Origin: Pseudomonas viridiflava
GTDB taxonomy: Bacteria; Pseudomonadota; Gammaproteobacteria; Pseudomonadales; Pseudomonadaceae
Direction of reading: 5' to 3'
DNA: 64,000 bases
Assembly: GCF_900580675.1 (NCBI RefSeq)
Contig: NZ_UTBG01000106.1
Coordinates: 1-64,000 of the forward strand
The notes beneath the pieces were generated by a model. It saw only the letters and a program-made list of their open reading frames with translations. It did not search any database and was not told the DNA's origin. This document shows positions 1-9,779 of this stretch, piece by piece (the stretch's first letter is position 1; every line of letters starts with the position of its first letter). Both the position numbers and the translations under genes were made by a program.

Positions 1-225
1 ATCTCCGGCTGGCTGTTCGTCGAAAACCTGTTCGCCCAGCACCTGGTGCACAAGACCTTGCTCGCGTGCCTGGCCTGGGTGGTGTTCAGCGTGTTGCTGT
101 GGGGCCGTAATCGCCTCGGCTGGCGCGGGCACAAGGCGATTCGCTGGACCCTGGCCGGTTTCTGCCTGCTGATGCTGGCCTACTTCGGCAGCAAGCTGGT
201 TCGCGAATACATCCTGCATATCTGA
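1..225 (+). CDS. YpjD-like cytochrome c assembly (CcsA-type) membrane protein, C-terminal part
   Basis: The window opens inside a reading frame that stays open from base 1 to the TGA at 223–225, so only the last 74 residues are visible. They contain two hydrophobic segments (around CLAWVVFSVLLW and FCLLMLAYFGSKL) separated by a basic loop, and end in REYILHI. The pattern of W/H-bearing helices and the position 12 bases ahead of a CNNM/CorC gene match the ypjD-like CcsA/CcmC-family protein that follows ffh in Pseudomonas. The assignment rests on that gene order and the short tail, because the core domain lies outside the window. Confidence 0.65.
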   Translation: MSGWLFVENLFAQHLVHKTLLACLAWVVFSVLLWGRNRLGWRGHKAIRWTLAGFCLLMLAYFGSKLVREYILHI

Positions 226-237
226 CGGGCGGCAATC

Positions 238-1476
238 ATGGACAACTTGCCTCTTGGGCCGATGCTCGCGGTAATCGCCTTGCTGGTGTTATGGGCGGCG
301 CTGTTTACCGCCATCGAAGCCGCACAACAACACCTGCTGGCCCTGCGCCCCGGCACACGCCAGGGCGACAAGGCCGCCGCCCGCCTGAACTTCCCGCGTC
401 ATAGCCTGATCCTGTGCAACAGCCTGTGCCGCGCGGCGGTGGTGATTCTGTGCACACTGCTGGCGATTTATGCCTGGGCGTTAAATGGCCCGTGGCTCGG
501 CTGGCTGATTTCATGCGCGATCCTGCTGGTGCTCGCCGACTACCTGCCCCGCGCCCTGGCAACCCGCCATCCGCACGCTGTGCTGGGTTTTGGCAACACG
601 CTGCTGGGCGTGCCACTGAAAATCCTCTATCCGCTGGCCTGGCTGCTCAATGGCATCAGCCTGATGTTGCTGCGCCCGTTCGCACGCAAATCCGGCGTGG
701 TCAAAAAGAGCGACGAGCCCCAGCCCGATCATGATGATGAGCCGGAACCCGACGCCGACCAGGACCGCACGCCGGGCATGCCCGGCATTCACGCCCTGGA
801 CAACATCACGGTGAATGACATCCTGGTGCCGCGCAGCGAAGTGGACGGCATCAATCTGGATGACTCGATCGAGGACATCATCGAGCAACTGCGCACGTCC
901 GAGCGTACGCGCCTGCCGGTGTTCCACAGCGACATCAACCAGGTCGAAGCAGTGCTCAACACGCGGCAAGTCCAGCACTTGCTGCCGGATGCGAGCCTGA
1001 CCAAGGAAGCCTTGCTGGCGGCCTGCCATGAACCCTATTTCGTCCCGGAAAGCACGCCCCTTCAATTGCAGCTGCTGAACTTCCACAAGCAACAGCGGCG
1101 GCTGGGCATGGTGGTGGATGAGTACGGCGAAGTGCTCGGCATTGTGACCCTGGAAGATATTCTCGAAGAAATCGTCGGCGAATTCGAAAGCGAACAGGGT
1201 GCGGCGAACCCGCATATCGAGGCGCAGCCGGATGGCCGCTATATCATCGACGGCGCGGCTTCGATTCGCGAGTTGAACAAGAGCCTGGGCTGGCACCTGC
1301 CCAGCGATGGCCCCAAGACCCTCAATGGCTTGGTCACCGAGGCGCTGGAGACCATTCCGGATTGCGCGGTGTGCTTGAAGATTGGCCGCTATCGCCTGGA
1401 AATCCTCGAGACCGAGGATAACCGTGTGGCCAAGGTGCTGATCTGGCACACCAGCCGGGTGCCGGTCGCCGCCTGA
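238..1476 (+). CDS. HlyC/CorC (CNNM) family transporter
   Basis: A 412-residue membrane protein of the CNNM/CorC family, linked to divalent-cation (Mg/Co) transport or efflux. Residues 1–150 form the DUF21 membrane domain with several hydrophobic helices. An acidic linker (about 160–180, rich in D/E/P) leads to a CBS pair (about 195–315, with VNDILVPRSEVDGI and GMVVDEYGEVLGIVTLEDILEEIVGE), then the CorC_HlyC domain (about 330–405). The length is normal for the family. The ATG at 238 follows the ypjD-like stop by 12 bases, so the two are probably co-transcribed. The transported ion cannot be read from sequence. Confidence 0.88.
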   Translation: MDNLPLGPMLAVIALLVLWAALFTAIEAAQQHLLALRPGTRQGDKAAARLNFPRHSLILCNSLCRAAVVILCTLLAIYAWALNGPWLGWLISCAILLVLADYLPRALATRHPHAVLGFGNTLLGVPLKILYPLAWLLNGISLMLLRPFARKSGVVKKSDEPQPDHDDEPEPDADQDRTPGMPGIHALDNITVNDILVPRSEVDGINLDDSIEDIIEQLRTSERTRLPVFHSDINQVEAVLNTRQVQHLLPDASLTKEALLAACHEPYFVPESTPLQLQLLNFHKQQRRLGMVVDEYGEVLGIVTLEDILEEIVGEFESEQGAANPHIEAQPDGRYIIDGAASIRELNKSLGWHLPSDGPKTLNGLVTEALETIPDCAVCLKIGRYRLEILETEDNRVAKVLIWHTSRVPVAA

Positions 1477-1531
1477 CCTTCCGGCCCCCACATTGATCCG
1501 AGTTCCAGCCAAGAGATCCTTGTCAGCCCTC

Positions 1532-1561
1532 TTGTTGTATGTTCAAACCCCTTCCTATAAT
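1532..1561 (+). promoter_or_regulatory. sigma70-type promoter for the MFS gene
   Basis: TTGTTG at 1532–1537 and a consensus TATAAT at 1556–1561 are separated by 18 bases. Transcription would start near 1568 and leave a leader of about 180 bases before the MFS start at 1749. I see no convincing ORF in this 270-base gap. Confidence 0.5.
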
Positions 1562-1748
1562 CGGGACGGCTTACCAGAGCCGCGCCCGACCGCGTGCTAC
1601 CCGCACTCAGCGCGTCCAGGCACCGCCACACTTTGTCTGACCGGTGTTTGCTCCCATCCCGAGCCGCCCCGTGCACAACCCTGATCCATGGGTGTTCGAC
1701 CAATAATAATCCGCGTCCAAACGCGCAACGACCGTCAGGGATACCGCC

Positions 1749-3059
1749 ATGAGCACCACCTATAACGAGGCCGCGACCGCCGCCCCGACCAATTCGACCG
1801 CCCGCGTCGCCACCGCGAGCATCGTCGGCACTGCCATCGAGTTCTACGACTTCTACATCTACGCCACCGCCGCAGCGCTGGTGATCGGCCCGGTGTTTTT
1901 CCCGCAGACCTCCGGCACCGCGCAGATGCTGGCGTCGTTCCTGACCTTCGGTATCGCCTTTATCGCCCGCCCCCTCGGCTCGGCGCTGTTCGGCCACTTT
2001 GGCGACCGTATCGGCCGCAAATCCACGCTGGTCGCTTCCCTGCTGCTGATGGGCGTGTGCACCACGTTGATCGGCTTGCTGCCGGGTTACGACAGCATCG
2101 GGGCCTGGGCGCCGATCCTGTTGTGCGTGCTGCGTTTCGGCCAGGGCCTTGGCCTGGGCGGCGAATGGGGCGGTGCGGCATTGCTGGCCACCGAGAATGC
2201 GCCGAAGGGCAAACGCGGCTGGTTCGGCATGTTTCCGCAACTCGGCCCGTCGATTGGTTTTCTGGCGGCCAACGGCTTGTTCCTGATCCTGGCCATGAGC
2301 CTGAATGACGAGCAGTTCCGCAGCTGGGGCTGGCGTATCCCGTTCATCCTCAGCGCGGCGCTGGTGATGGTTGGCCTGTATGCACGCCTGAAACTGCACG
2401 AAACCCCGGTGTTCGCCAATGCCGTGGCCAAGGAAACCCCGGTCAAAGTGCCGCTGGTGGAACTGTTCAGCCAGCATTGGTTGCCCGTGCTGCTGGGCGC
2501 CGCCTCGATGGTGGTGTGCTATGCGTTGTTCTACATCACCACCGCATTTTCCCTGAGCTACGGCGTTTCAACCCTGGGCTACAGCCGCGAAACCTTCCTC
2601 GGCTTGCTGTGCTTCGCGGTGCTGTTCATGGGGCTGGCCACACCGCTGGCGGCCTTGGCCAGTGATCGCTGGGGGCGCAAGCCGGTGCTGATCGTTGGCG
2701 CGGTCCTGGCAATTCTGTCTGGGTTTACCATGGAGCCGTTGCTGACGCATGGTACGACTTGGGCCGTCGCGCTGTTCCTGGCGCTTGAGCTGTTTTTGAT
2801 GGGCGTGACCTTCGCGCCGATGGGCGCCTTGCTGCCGGAATTGTTCCCGACCCGCGTGCGTTATACCGGCGCTTCGGCGGCGTATAACCTGGGTGGGATC
2901 GTCGGCGCTTCGGCCGCACCGTTTTTTGCGACCAAGCTGGTGGCAATGGGTGGGCTGAGTTATGTCGGCGGGTATGTGTCGGCGGCAGCGTTGCTCAGCT
3001 TGATTGCTGTGCTGTGCCTGAAAGAGACGCGGGATAATGATTTAAACAAGGTTGCCTGA
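1749..3059 (+). CDS. MFS transporter, metabolite:H+ symporter (MHS) type
   Basis: A 436-residue major facilitator with about 12 hydrophobic segments. The signature loop FGHFGDRIGRKSTL (helices 2–3) is that of the metabolite:proton symporter subfamily (ShiA, ProP, KgtP relatives), as is the N-terminal segment GTAIEFYDFYIYATAAALV. A second, weaker loop DRWGRKPVLIVG lies in the second half. Members import organic acids, osmolytes or aromatic acids by proton symport; the substrate cannot be assigned here. The gene stands alone with its own promoter and is followed by a REP pair. Confidence 0.88.
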   Translation: MSTTYNEAATAAPTNSTARVATASIVGTAIEFYDFYIYATAAALVIGPVFFPQTSGTAQMLASFLTFGIAFIARPLGSALFGHFGDRIGRKSTLVASLLLMGVCTTLIGLLPGYDSIGAWAPILLCVLRFGQGLGLGGEWGGAALLATENAPKGKRGWFGMFPQLGPSIGFLAANGLFLILAMSLNDEQFRSWGWRIPFILSAALVMVGLYARLKLHETPVFANAVAKETPVKVPLVELFSQHWLPVLLGAASMVVCYALFYITTAFSLSYGVSTLGYSRETFLGLLCFAVLFMGLATPLAALASDRWGRKPVLIVGAVLAILSGFTMEPLLTHGTTWAVALFLALELFLMGVTFAPMGALLPELFPTRVRYTGASAAYNLGGIVGASAAPFFATKLVAMGGLSYVGGYVSAAALLSLIAVLCLKETRDNDLNKVA

Positions 3060-3068
3060 TAGACCGCT

Positions 3069-3160
3069 ATCGCAGGCAAGCCAGCTCCCACATTTGATCG
3101 GGTTCACATATTTTGATTTGTGAATGCTTTCTAATGTGGGAGCTGGCTTGCCTGCGATGG
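3069..3160. repeat. REP element pair (inverted)
   Basis: Two copies of the Pseudomonas REP core (GTGGGAGCTGGCTTGCCTGCGAT) face each other at about 3071–3098 and 3133–3160, about 35 bases apart. They lie between the convergent MFS and purT genes and could act as an mRNA 3' end structure. Confidence 0.85.
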
Positions 3161-3172
3161 ACGCGACGCGGT

Positions 3173-4354
3173 TTAGAGCTCTACAACAACCGCCTTCGAA
3201 GCACGGGTCGCCTTGGCCCGAGCCGCCTCGATCGACTCATCCCGCGCCAACGCCACGCCCATGCGGCGCTGGCCGTCCACTTCCGGCTTACCAAACAGAC
3301 GCAACGCCGTGTCCGGTTCGCTCAACGCGGCGCCGAGGTTGGCGAACGCGGTCTGGGTCGACTGCCCTTCCACCAGGATCACCGCCGAAGCCGAAGGCCC
3401 GAACTGGCGGATCAAGGGGATCGGCAGACCCAGAATTGCGCGAGCGTGCAGGGCGAACTGCGACAGGTCCTGGGAAATCAATGTCACCAAACCGGTGTCA
3501 TGCGGCCGCGGCGAGACTTCGCTGAACCACACTTGATCGCCCTTGATGAACAATTCCACGCCAAACAGACCACGGCCACCCAGGGCCTCGGTCACGGCTT
3601 TGGCAACCCGCTCGGATTCCGCCAGGGCAATCGGGCTCATGGCTTGTGGCTGCCAGGATTCCTGGTAGTCGCCCTTCTCCTGACGGTGGCCGACTGGTGC
3701 GCAGAAGGTGGTGCCGCCGATGTGGCGCACGGTCAGCAGGGTGATTTCGTAGTCGAAGTCGATAAAGCCTTCGATGATCACGCGGCCTTTACCGGCACGG
3801 CCACCTTCCTGGGCGTAATCCCAGGCTTTCTGCACGTCGTCAGTGCTGCGTAACAGGCTTTGGCCCTTGCCCGACGAACTCATCACCGGCTTGACCACAC
3901 ACGGGAAGCCCAGGTCCTGCACGGCCTTGCTGTAGTCCTCGAAGGTGTCGGCGAAGTGGTACGGCGAGGTCGGCAGGTCCAGCTCTTCAGCGGCCAGGCG
4001 GCGGATGCCTTCGCGGTTCATGGTCAGCGAGGTGGCACGCGCGGTCGGGATCACGGTGAAGCCTTCAGCCTCCAGGTCCACCAGGGTGGCGGTGGCGATG
4101 GCTTCGATTTCCGGCACGATAAAGTGCGGTTTTTCCGCTTCGATCACCGCACGCAGGGCGGCGCCGTCGAGCATGTTGATCACGTGGCTGCGGTGCGCCA
4201 CCTGCATGGCCGGCGCGTTGGCGTAGCGATCCACGGCAATCACTTCAACGCCCAGGCGTTGCAGTTCGATTACCACTTCCTTGCCCAGCTCACCGCAGCC
4301 ACACAGCATTACGCGGGTCGCGGTCGGCGACAATGGAGTTCCGATTCGGGTCAT
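3173..4354 (-). CDS. purT: Formate-dependent phosphoribosylglycinamide formyltransferase (GAR transformylase 2)
   Basis: A 393-residue ATP-grasp enzyme that converts glycinamide ribonucleotide, formate and ATP to formyl-GAR in purine synthesis. The N-terminal Rossmann-like part carries [20 protein letters not shown], the ATP-grasp core has [14 protein letters not shown] (residues about 155–168), and the metal/ATP end has [20 protein letters not shown]. The length matches E. coli PurT (392). It is transcribed alone on the minus strand, toward the MFS gene. Another purine synthesis gene, purL, lies 17 kb away but is not linked to it. Confidence 0.96.
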   Translation of the reverse strand: MTRIGTPLSPTATRVMLCGCGELGKEVVIELQRLGVEVIAVDRYANAPAMQVAHRSHVINMLDGAALRAVIEAEKPHFIVPEIEAIATATLVDLEAEGFTVIPTARATSLTMNREGIRRLAAEELDLPTSPYHFADTFEDYSKAVQDLGFPCVVKPVMSSSGKGQSLLRSTDDVQKAWDYAQEGGRAGKGRVIIEGFIDFDYEITLLTVRHIGGTTFCAPVGHRQEKGDYQESWQPQAMSPIALAESERVAKAVTEALGGRGLFGVELFIKGDQVWFSEVSPRPHDTGLVTLISQDLSQFALHARAILGLPIPLIRQFGPSASAVILVEGQSTQTAFANLGAALSEPDTALRLFGKPEVDGQRRMGVALARDESIEAARAKATRASKAVVVEL

Positions 4355-4424
4355 CTCAGGTCCTCAGGGGAGCGGATCATGGTGGAGAAAGGCCGGCATT
4401 TTACATGAACTGTAAAAATTGGCC

Positions 4425-4892
4425 TCAGTTGGCGACGGCTCGCCTGCGCACACGCCAGGCCATGATCAGCCACACCACGGTGACGCCGGCGAATTTCGAC
4501 ACCAGCGCGGTGCCTGCCACGGCTGGCGTCAGTGCGCCGATCAGGCCGAAAAAGATGAACGTATCGAGGGGAATACTCAGCGCCGAACTTATCCACAGGC
4601 GATCGTGCAGCGGGCGCTTGGTGATGCTGAACACCAGCCAGTCGATGCATTCGGACACCGCAAACGCCGTGGCGCTGGCCAGGGCGATGGCCGGGTCGGA
4701 GGTGATATACGACAGCACCAGCGCCGCCAGCATGGCGATGATCGCGCCGTGGCCGAAGCGGGTTTGCACCATGTCGCGCAGGATAAACACCAGGCCACCC
4801 CAGGCGGACCAGATGACATCCAGGTGCGGCGCGGTGGAAAAGGCGAAGTTGATCAGCACGACGCTGCTGATGTAGGCGATCAGGAAGAGCAT
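4425..4892 (-). CDS. VUT-family membrane protein (YhhQ-like vitamin/precursor uptake transporter)
   Basis: A small membrane protein of about 155 residues with five or six hydrophobic segments (LFLIAYISSVVLINFAF, GGLVFILRDMVQTRFG, AAIALASATAFAVSECIDWLVF). The RDMVQ…FAVSECIDW pattern matches the VUT family (formerly DUF165), whose YhhQ member takes up the queuosine precursor preQ0. I chose ATG 4892 because the frame further upstream, to 4997, runs through a REP element and encodes REP-derived residues. GTG 4910 is a possible alternative start. The substrate is unproven. Confidence 0.8.
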   Translation of the reverse strand: MLFLIAYISSVVLINFAFSTAPHLDVIWSAWGGLVFILRDMVQTRFGHGAIIAMLAALVLSYITSDPAIALASATAFAVSECIDWLVFSITKRPLHDRLWISSALSIPLDTFIFFGLIGALTPAVAGTALVSKFAGVTVVWLIMAWRVRRRAVAN

Positions 4893-4960
4893 GGGGATGA
4901 ACCTGTGAACAAGGGCCACAGGGTACTTCACAATTGGAAAGATGTCGTCTGGGAAGGCCT

Positions 4961-5050
4961 CTTCGCGAGCAAGCCCGCTCCCACATTTTGAGCGCATTCC
5001 TGCAGGTTAAACGCGGTCAAATGTGGGAGCGGGCTTGCTCGCGAAAGCGG
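4961..5050. repeat. REP element pair (inverted)
   Basis: Facing REP copies (CGCGAGCAAGCCCGCTCCCAC at about 4964–4984 and its complement at about 5021–5045) between the VUT and DUF1289 genes. The frame reading through the first arm is not real protein. Confidence 0.85.
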
Positions 5051-5054
5051 TCTA

Positions 5055-5270
5055 TCAGCCGCCGGATTTCCCCGAAACCATGAACACCAACCCACTCGCC
5101 AGCGCCCGCTCATGGCACAACCCCAGCACCACCCGGCGCTCGGCATTGTCCATGCGGCTCCAGCGCGTAATCTCATCCACCGTGCGCTGGCAGCCGGTAC
5201 AAATGTCGTCATCATCCAGCGCGCAAATGCTCACGCACGGTGAGGCGACGGGGCGTTCAATCGGGTTCAT
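5055..5270 (-). CDS. DUF1289 domain-containing protein
   Basis: A 71-residue protein of the DUF1289 family with four cysteines ([21 protein letters not shown]), a layout suggesting a small metal or Fe–S site, then EITRW and a helical tail. The function of the family is not established. Its ATG (5268–5270) overlaps the TGA (5267–5269) of the gamma carbonic anhydrase gene in an ATGA motif, so the two are translationally coupled. The pairing fits a maturation or regulatory link, which is inference. Confidence 0.85.
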   Translation of the reverse strand: MNPIERPVASPCVSICALDDDDICTGCQRTVDEITRWSRMDNAERRVVLGLCHERALASGLVFMVSGKSGG

Positions 5271-5791
5271 TCTTCCTGCTCAGCCAAGTCCCGCGCGTAA
5301 CGCTGGGAGTTATGCACATAGTGTGCAGCGCTGGCTTCGAGCATGCGTTTTTGCGCCTCGGTCAGCTCGCGCACCACCTTCCCCGGCGAGCCCATCACCA
5401 GCGAGCCGTCGGGAATTTCCTTGCCTTCGCCAATCAGTGAATTGGCGCCGATGATGCAGTGCTTGCCGATCCTGGCGCCGTTGAGGATTACCGCGTTGAT
5501 GCCGATCAGGCTGTAATCGTCGACGGTGCAGCCGTGCAGCATGGCGTTATGGCCGATGGTCACGCCGGTGCCCAGGGTCAGCGGGTAGCCCATGTCGGTG
5601 TGCATCACGCTGCCGTCCTGCACGTTGCTGTTCTTGCCGATCAGGATCAGTTCATTGTCGCCACGCAACACCGCGTTGAACCAGACGTTGGCGCCCTCCT
5701 CCAGCTTGACCTTGCCCACCAGCGTGGCATTCGGCGCCACCCAGCTGTTTGGATGAGTTTCAACGCGGGCATCGCCCAGGCGGTATTTCAT
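5267..5791 (-). CDS. Gamma carbonic anhydrase family protein (YrdA-like)
   Basis: A 174-residue left-handed beta-helix protein with hexapeptide repeats ([54 protein letters not shown]). The metal-binding histidines are present ([15 protein letters not shown]). Relatives are trimeric zinc or iron enzymes; some hydrate CO2 and others have no shown activity. It is first in a coupled pair with the DUF1289 gene. Confidence 0.92.
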   Translation of the reverse strand: MKYRLGDARVETHPNSWVAPNATLVGKVKLEEGANVWFNAVLRGDNELILIGKNSNVQDGSVMHTDMGYPLTLGTGVTIGHNAMLHGCTVDDYSLIGINAVILNGARIGKHCIIGANSLIGEGKEIPDGSLVMGSPGKVVRELTEAQKRMLEASAAHYVHNSQRYARDLAEQEE

Positions 5792-5827
5792 GGTTTTCCC
5801 TCACGGCTTTGCCATTCAAGCGATGGC

Positions 5828-6430
5828 TTAGATATTGATGAAGCTCTTGGGCGGCTGATGCAGGCTGATCTTGGCATCGTCATAGAGCAGATTGATCAGC
5901 TCGACGATCATGATTGCCGTCAGCCCCCAGATCTTGTACTCGCCAAACCGATAGCTGGGCACATACCAACTGCGACCCTGATAATCGATCCGGTGGGTAT
6001 GTTCACGCGGGTCCTGTCGGAAAAAATCCAGAGGCACGCTGAAAACGGCGGCAATCTCGGCGTCGTTGGCCAGGTATTCAACGTAATCAGGGATAACCCC
6101 TACGTAGGGCGTGACCCGTATGCCGTGCAGGGAAATCAGCGGGCTCAGCGGGCCGATCACCTCGACCAGGCCGGGCGGCAGGCCGATTTCTTCTTCGGCT
6201 TCGCGCAGCGCGGTAAAGATCAGGTCCGGGTCTTCCGGGTCGCGGCGCCCACCGGGGAAGGCGACTTCGCCACCGTGGGTCGACAGGCCACTGGCGCGCA
6301 GGGTCAGGATCAGCTCGGGTTCGTCACTGCGGGTAATCGGCACCAACACGGCGGCCTCGGGGAAACGCCCGTCAGTTTCCAGCGTGTGGGGTGTGTGATT
6401 GCTTACCCGGCGAAGTAGCTCGTCCAGCAT
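5828..6430 (-). CDS. CoA pyrophosphatase, Nudix hydrolase (NudL-like)
   Basis: A 200-residue Nudix protein. It has the extended CoA-pyrophosphatase motif around SGLSTHGGEVAFPGGRRDPED followed by the Nudix box ALREAEEEIGL (box about residues 58–82). Family members cleave CoA to 4'-phosphopantetheine and adenosine 3',5'-bisphosphate. It is divergent from the next Nudix gene across 147 bases and lies 36 bases upstream of the gamma carbonic anhydrase gene on the same strand, so an operon is likely. Confidence 0.9.
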   Translation of the reverse strand: MLDELLRRVSNHTPHTLETDGRFPEAAVLVPITRSDEPELILTLRASGLSTHGGEVAFPGGRRDPEDPDLIFTALREAEEEIGLPPGLVEVIGPLSPLISLHGIRVTPYVGVIPDYVEYLANDAEIAAVFSVPLDFFRQDPREHTHRIDYQGRSWYVPSYRFGEYKIWGLTAIMIVELINLLYDDAKISLHQPPKSFINI

Positions 6431-6576
6431 GAGTCATCTCGGTCTGTTGGCTACCTTGCATCATGCACCAAAGCGTGCGGGCGCCCAACCCCAAAACCGG
6501 GACGGTGTCGCTAAACGACAACTTGCAGGGCCTTGCCGGCCAAGCCAAGATAGGCGCACTTCTCAGGAACCCCAGC

Positions 6577-7125
6577 ATGAATTTCTGCAGCCAGTGCGGT
6601 AAACCGGTGACCCAGCGCATCCCCGAAGGCGACGCCCGCCTGCGTTTTGTATGCGATCACTGCTCGACCATTCATTACCAGAACCCCAATATCGTCGCCG
6701 GAACCGTGCCGGTGTGGGGCGATAAAGTGCTGCTGTGCCGCCGCGCCATCGAGCCGCGCCTGGGCTACTGGACCCTGCCCGCAGGGTTTATGGAAAACGG
6801 CGAGACGGTCGAGCAGGCCGCCGTGCGCGAAACCCAGGAAGAAGCCTGCGCCCGCGTGCGCAACCTGAGCATCTACACCCTGATTGACGTGCCGCACATC
6901 AACCAGGTGCATATCTTCTACCGCGCCGAGCTGGTCGACCTGGACTTTGCCGCAGGCCCGGAAAGCCTTGAAGTGCAGCTGTTCGACGAAGCCGATATCC
7001 CTTGGTCCGAGCTGGCTTTCCGCACGGTCGGGCGTACCTTAGAATACTTTTTCGCCGACCGTCGGCAGCAGTCCTACCCGGTGCGCAGCGAAGCCGTGCC
7101 GCCACTGTCCAAGCCCGCCCAATAA
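6577..7125 (+). CDS. Nudix hydrolase with N-terminal zinc ribbon
   Basis: A 182-residue protein with an N-terminal zinc-ribbon (MNFCSQCGKPV…FVCDHCSTIHYQNP) like that of NudC-type pyrophosphatases, and a Nudix box (GFMENGETVEQAAVRETQEEACA, about residues 69–91). ATG 6577 is chosen because it starts directly with the Cys pair and has AGGAA eight bases upstream. The frame is open back to 6463 but that extension looks non-coding. The substrate is probably an ADP-ribose- or NAD-like dinucleotide, which is inference. Confidence 0.88.
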   Translation: MNFCSQCGKPVTQRIPEGDARLRFVCDHCSTIHYQNPNIVAGTVPVWGDKVLLCRRAIEPRLGYWTLPAGFMENGETVEQAAVRETQEEACARVRNLSIYTLIDVPHINQVHIFYRAELVDLDFAAGPESLEVQLFDEADIPWSELAFRTVGRTLEYFFADRRQQSYPVRSEAVPPLSKPAQ

Positions 7126-7161
7126 CAAGTGCGTTGCTCGTCGTCCAAGGGAACCGTTTTA

Positions 7162-7665
7162 ATGCGTTGGTTGCTTGCTCTGATCTGCCTGTCGTTCGCC
7201 ACGCTGTCGCCTGCTGCCATCGAGGTCACCCTGGGCGGCAAGCCTGTCGATAAAGTCCTGGTACTCAAGTCCGCCCATCAGTTGCAATTGATCAGCGACG
7301 GCCAGCCCCTCAAGACTTACCGCATTTCACTGGGCAAGAACCCCAAGGGCCACAAGCTGATCGAAGGCGACCGCCGCACGCCCGAGGGTTTCTACTGGAT
7401 CGACTGGCGCAAGGTCAGCGACCGCTTCAACCTCGCTATGCACATTTCCTACCCCAATATCAGCGACGCGGCCCGCGCCCACCGCGAGGGCGTGAAGCCG
7501 GGCAGCATGATTATGATCCACGGCACGCCCGACACCGCAGACTACCCGGAGCAGTGGTTCCACACCCTGGACTGGACCGACGGCTGCATCGGCATGCGCA
7601 ACGTGGACATGCGCGAAGTCTGGAGCCTGGTCAAAGACGGCACCCTGATCGAGATTCGGCCCTGA
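7162..7665 (+). CDS. L,D-transpeptidase (YkuD) family protein, secreted
   Basis: A 167-residue protein with a signal peptide (MRWLLALICLSFATLSPAA) and a YkuD domain. The catalytic region has MIMIHGTPDT and DGCIGMRNVDM with the nucleophilic Cys at about residue 148. Such enzymes make or edit 3–3 peptidoglycan cross-links or anchor lipoproteins in the periplasm. ATG 7162 is preferred over an earlier in-frame codon at 7129 because it begins the signal peptide and follows AAGGGAA. It lies 36 bases after the Nudix gene on the same strand. Confidence 0.9.
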   Translation: MRWLLALICLSFATLSPAAIEVTLGGKPVDKVLVLKSAHQLQLISDGQPLKTYRISLGKNPKGHKLIEGDRRTPEGFYWIDWRKVSDRFNLAMHISYPNISDAARAHREGVKPGSMIMIHGTPDTADYPEQWFHTLDWTDGCIGMRNVDMREVWSLVKDGTLIEIRP

Positions 7666-7780
7666 TCGTCGACCGCTCGTAAAATAATTCGAAAATAATT
7701 CCTGCCCCTGGCAATGCCTGCCGGTGAATACCAATTCATCGCACGGGCTGCGCGCCTCTGCGCGCAATAAAGACCTCTCT

Positions 7781-7870
7781 AATACCACTTGATACCAGGC
7801 ACCATTAAAGGGCCCAGAAACACCTGCATGCACCAATTTCGCAGCGTTGACATGGTATTTAAGTGGTATT
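7781..7870. promoter_or_regulatory. nag promoter with paired GntR-type operators
   Basis: Two near-identical sites face each other: AATACCACTTGATACCA at 7781–7797 and TGGTATTTAAGTGGTATT at 7853–7870. The second directly abuts a consensus -35 box TTGACA (7847–7852) and fills the promoter spacer, so a bound repressor would block RNA polymerase. TGGTAT/ATACCA half-sites suit HutC-subfamily GntR regulators. The obvious ligand is the NagQ-like protein encoded just downstream. Confidence 0.6.
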
Positions 7871-7925
7871 AGCTTGCGACCACTACCGGGCGACAACACT
7901 CCAATAACCGCATCGGAAACCGAAC

Positions 7926-8660
7926 ATGATGAACCCCATCCTGGCCTTGCGCCCTGACGACAAACAGTCGACTCCGCTGTATCTGCAACTGGCCCGCAGC
8001 CTTGAAGCGGCGATCCATGCCGGCCAGTGGAAATCCGAGCAGGCGCTACCCTCGGAGCGCGCCCTCAGCGAACAACTGAGCATTTCACGGGTTACCGCGC
8101 GCAAGGCACTGGAAGTACTCTTCGAACAAGGCCTGATCCGTCGCAGCCAAGGCTCCGGAACCTTTATCACGCCGCGCCTGGAACAACCCTTGTCGCGCCT
8201 GTCGGGCTTCAGCGAGATGCTGCGGCTCAAGGGCTTTGTGCCGGGCTCGCAGTGGCTGGAGCGCGACATCACCTCGCCTACTCCCGAAGAGCTGATCCGC
8301 CTGTGCCTCTCGCACACCGACAAGGTCGCGCGGCTCAAACGCCTGCGCAAAGCCGATGACACGGTGATGGCGATTGAAATGACAGCGATCCCCGCCTCGG
8401 TGCTGCCCAACCCGCAACACCTCGGCAGCTCCTTGTACGAATACCTGGAAAGCATCGGCAAACCCATCGTCCGCGCCTTGCAACACATCCAGGCGATCAA
8501 TGCCTCGGACGAGTTTGCCAAGCTGGTCGGCATCGCCCCCGGCACCGCCATGCTGCTGATGACCCGGGTGGGCTACACCGCCGACAACACGCCCATCGAA
8601 ATCACCGACACCTACTGCCGCAACGACTACTACGACTTTGTCGCAGAGCTTCGACGCTAG
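7926..8660 (+). CDS. nagQ: GntR/HutC-family regulator of GlcNAc use (NagQ-like)
   Basis: A 244-residue regulator. Residues 15–85 form a GntR winged helix (LPSERALSEQLSISRVTARKALEVLFEQGLIRRSQGSGTFI) and the rest a UTRA ligand domain ending …DTYCRNDYYDFVAELRR. It heads the nag operon, 12 bases before nagA, and probably represses its own promoter until an amino-sugar phosphate is bound. The name follows the Pseudomonas nag locus; E. coli NagC is an unrelated ROK protein. Confidence 0.87.
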   Translation: MMNPILALRPDDKQSTPLYLQLARSLEAAIHAGQWKSEQALPSERALSEQLSISRVTARKALEVLFEQGLIRRSQGSGTFITPRLEQPLSRLSGFSEMLRLKGFVPGSQWLERDITSPTPEELIRLCLSHTDKVARLKRLRKADDTVMAIEMTAIPASVLPNPQHLGSSLYEYLESIGKPIVRALQHIQAINASDEFAKLVGIAPGTAMLLMTRVGYTADNTPIEITDTYCRNDYYDFVAELRR

Positions 8661-8672
8661 AGAGAAGAGTCC

Positions 8673-9759
<1,087 letters not shown>

Positions 9760-9779
<20 letters not shown>

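Noticed and set aside
511..1512. Long minus-strand frame opposite the CNNM/CorC gene
   Set aside because: It is antisense to a gene with clear domains; its His/Gln/Arg-rich composition is typical of the shadow of a high-GC gene.
1493..1684. Small plus-strand ORF ahead of the MFS gene
   Set aside because: It spans the predicted promoter, has no ribosome-binding site and no recognisable sequence.
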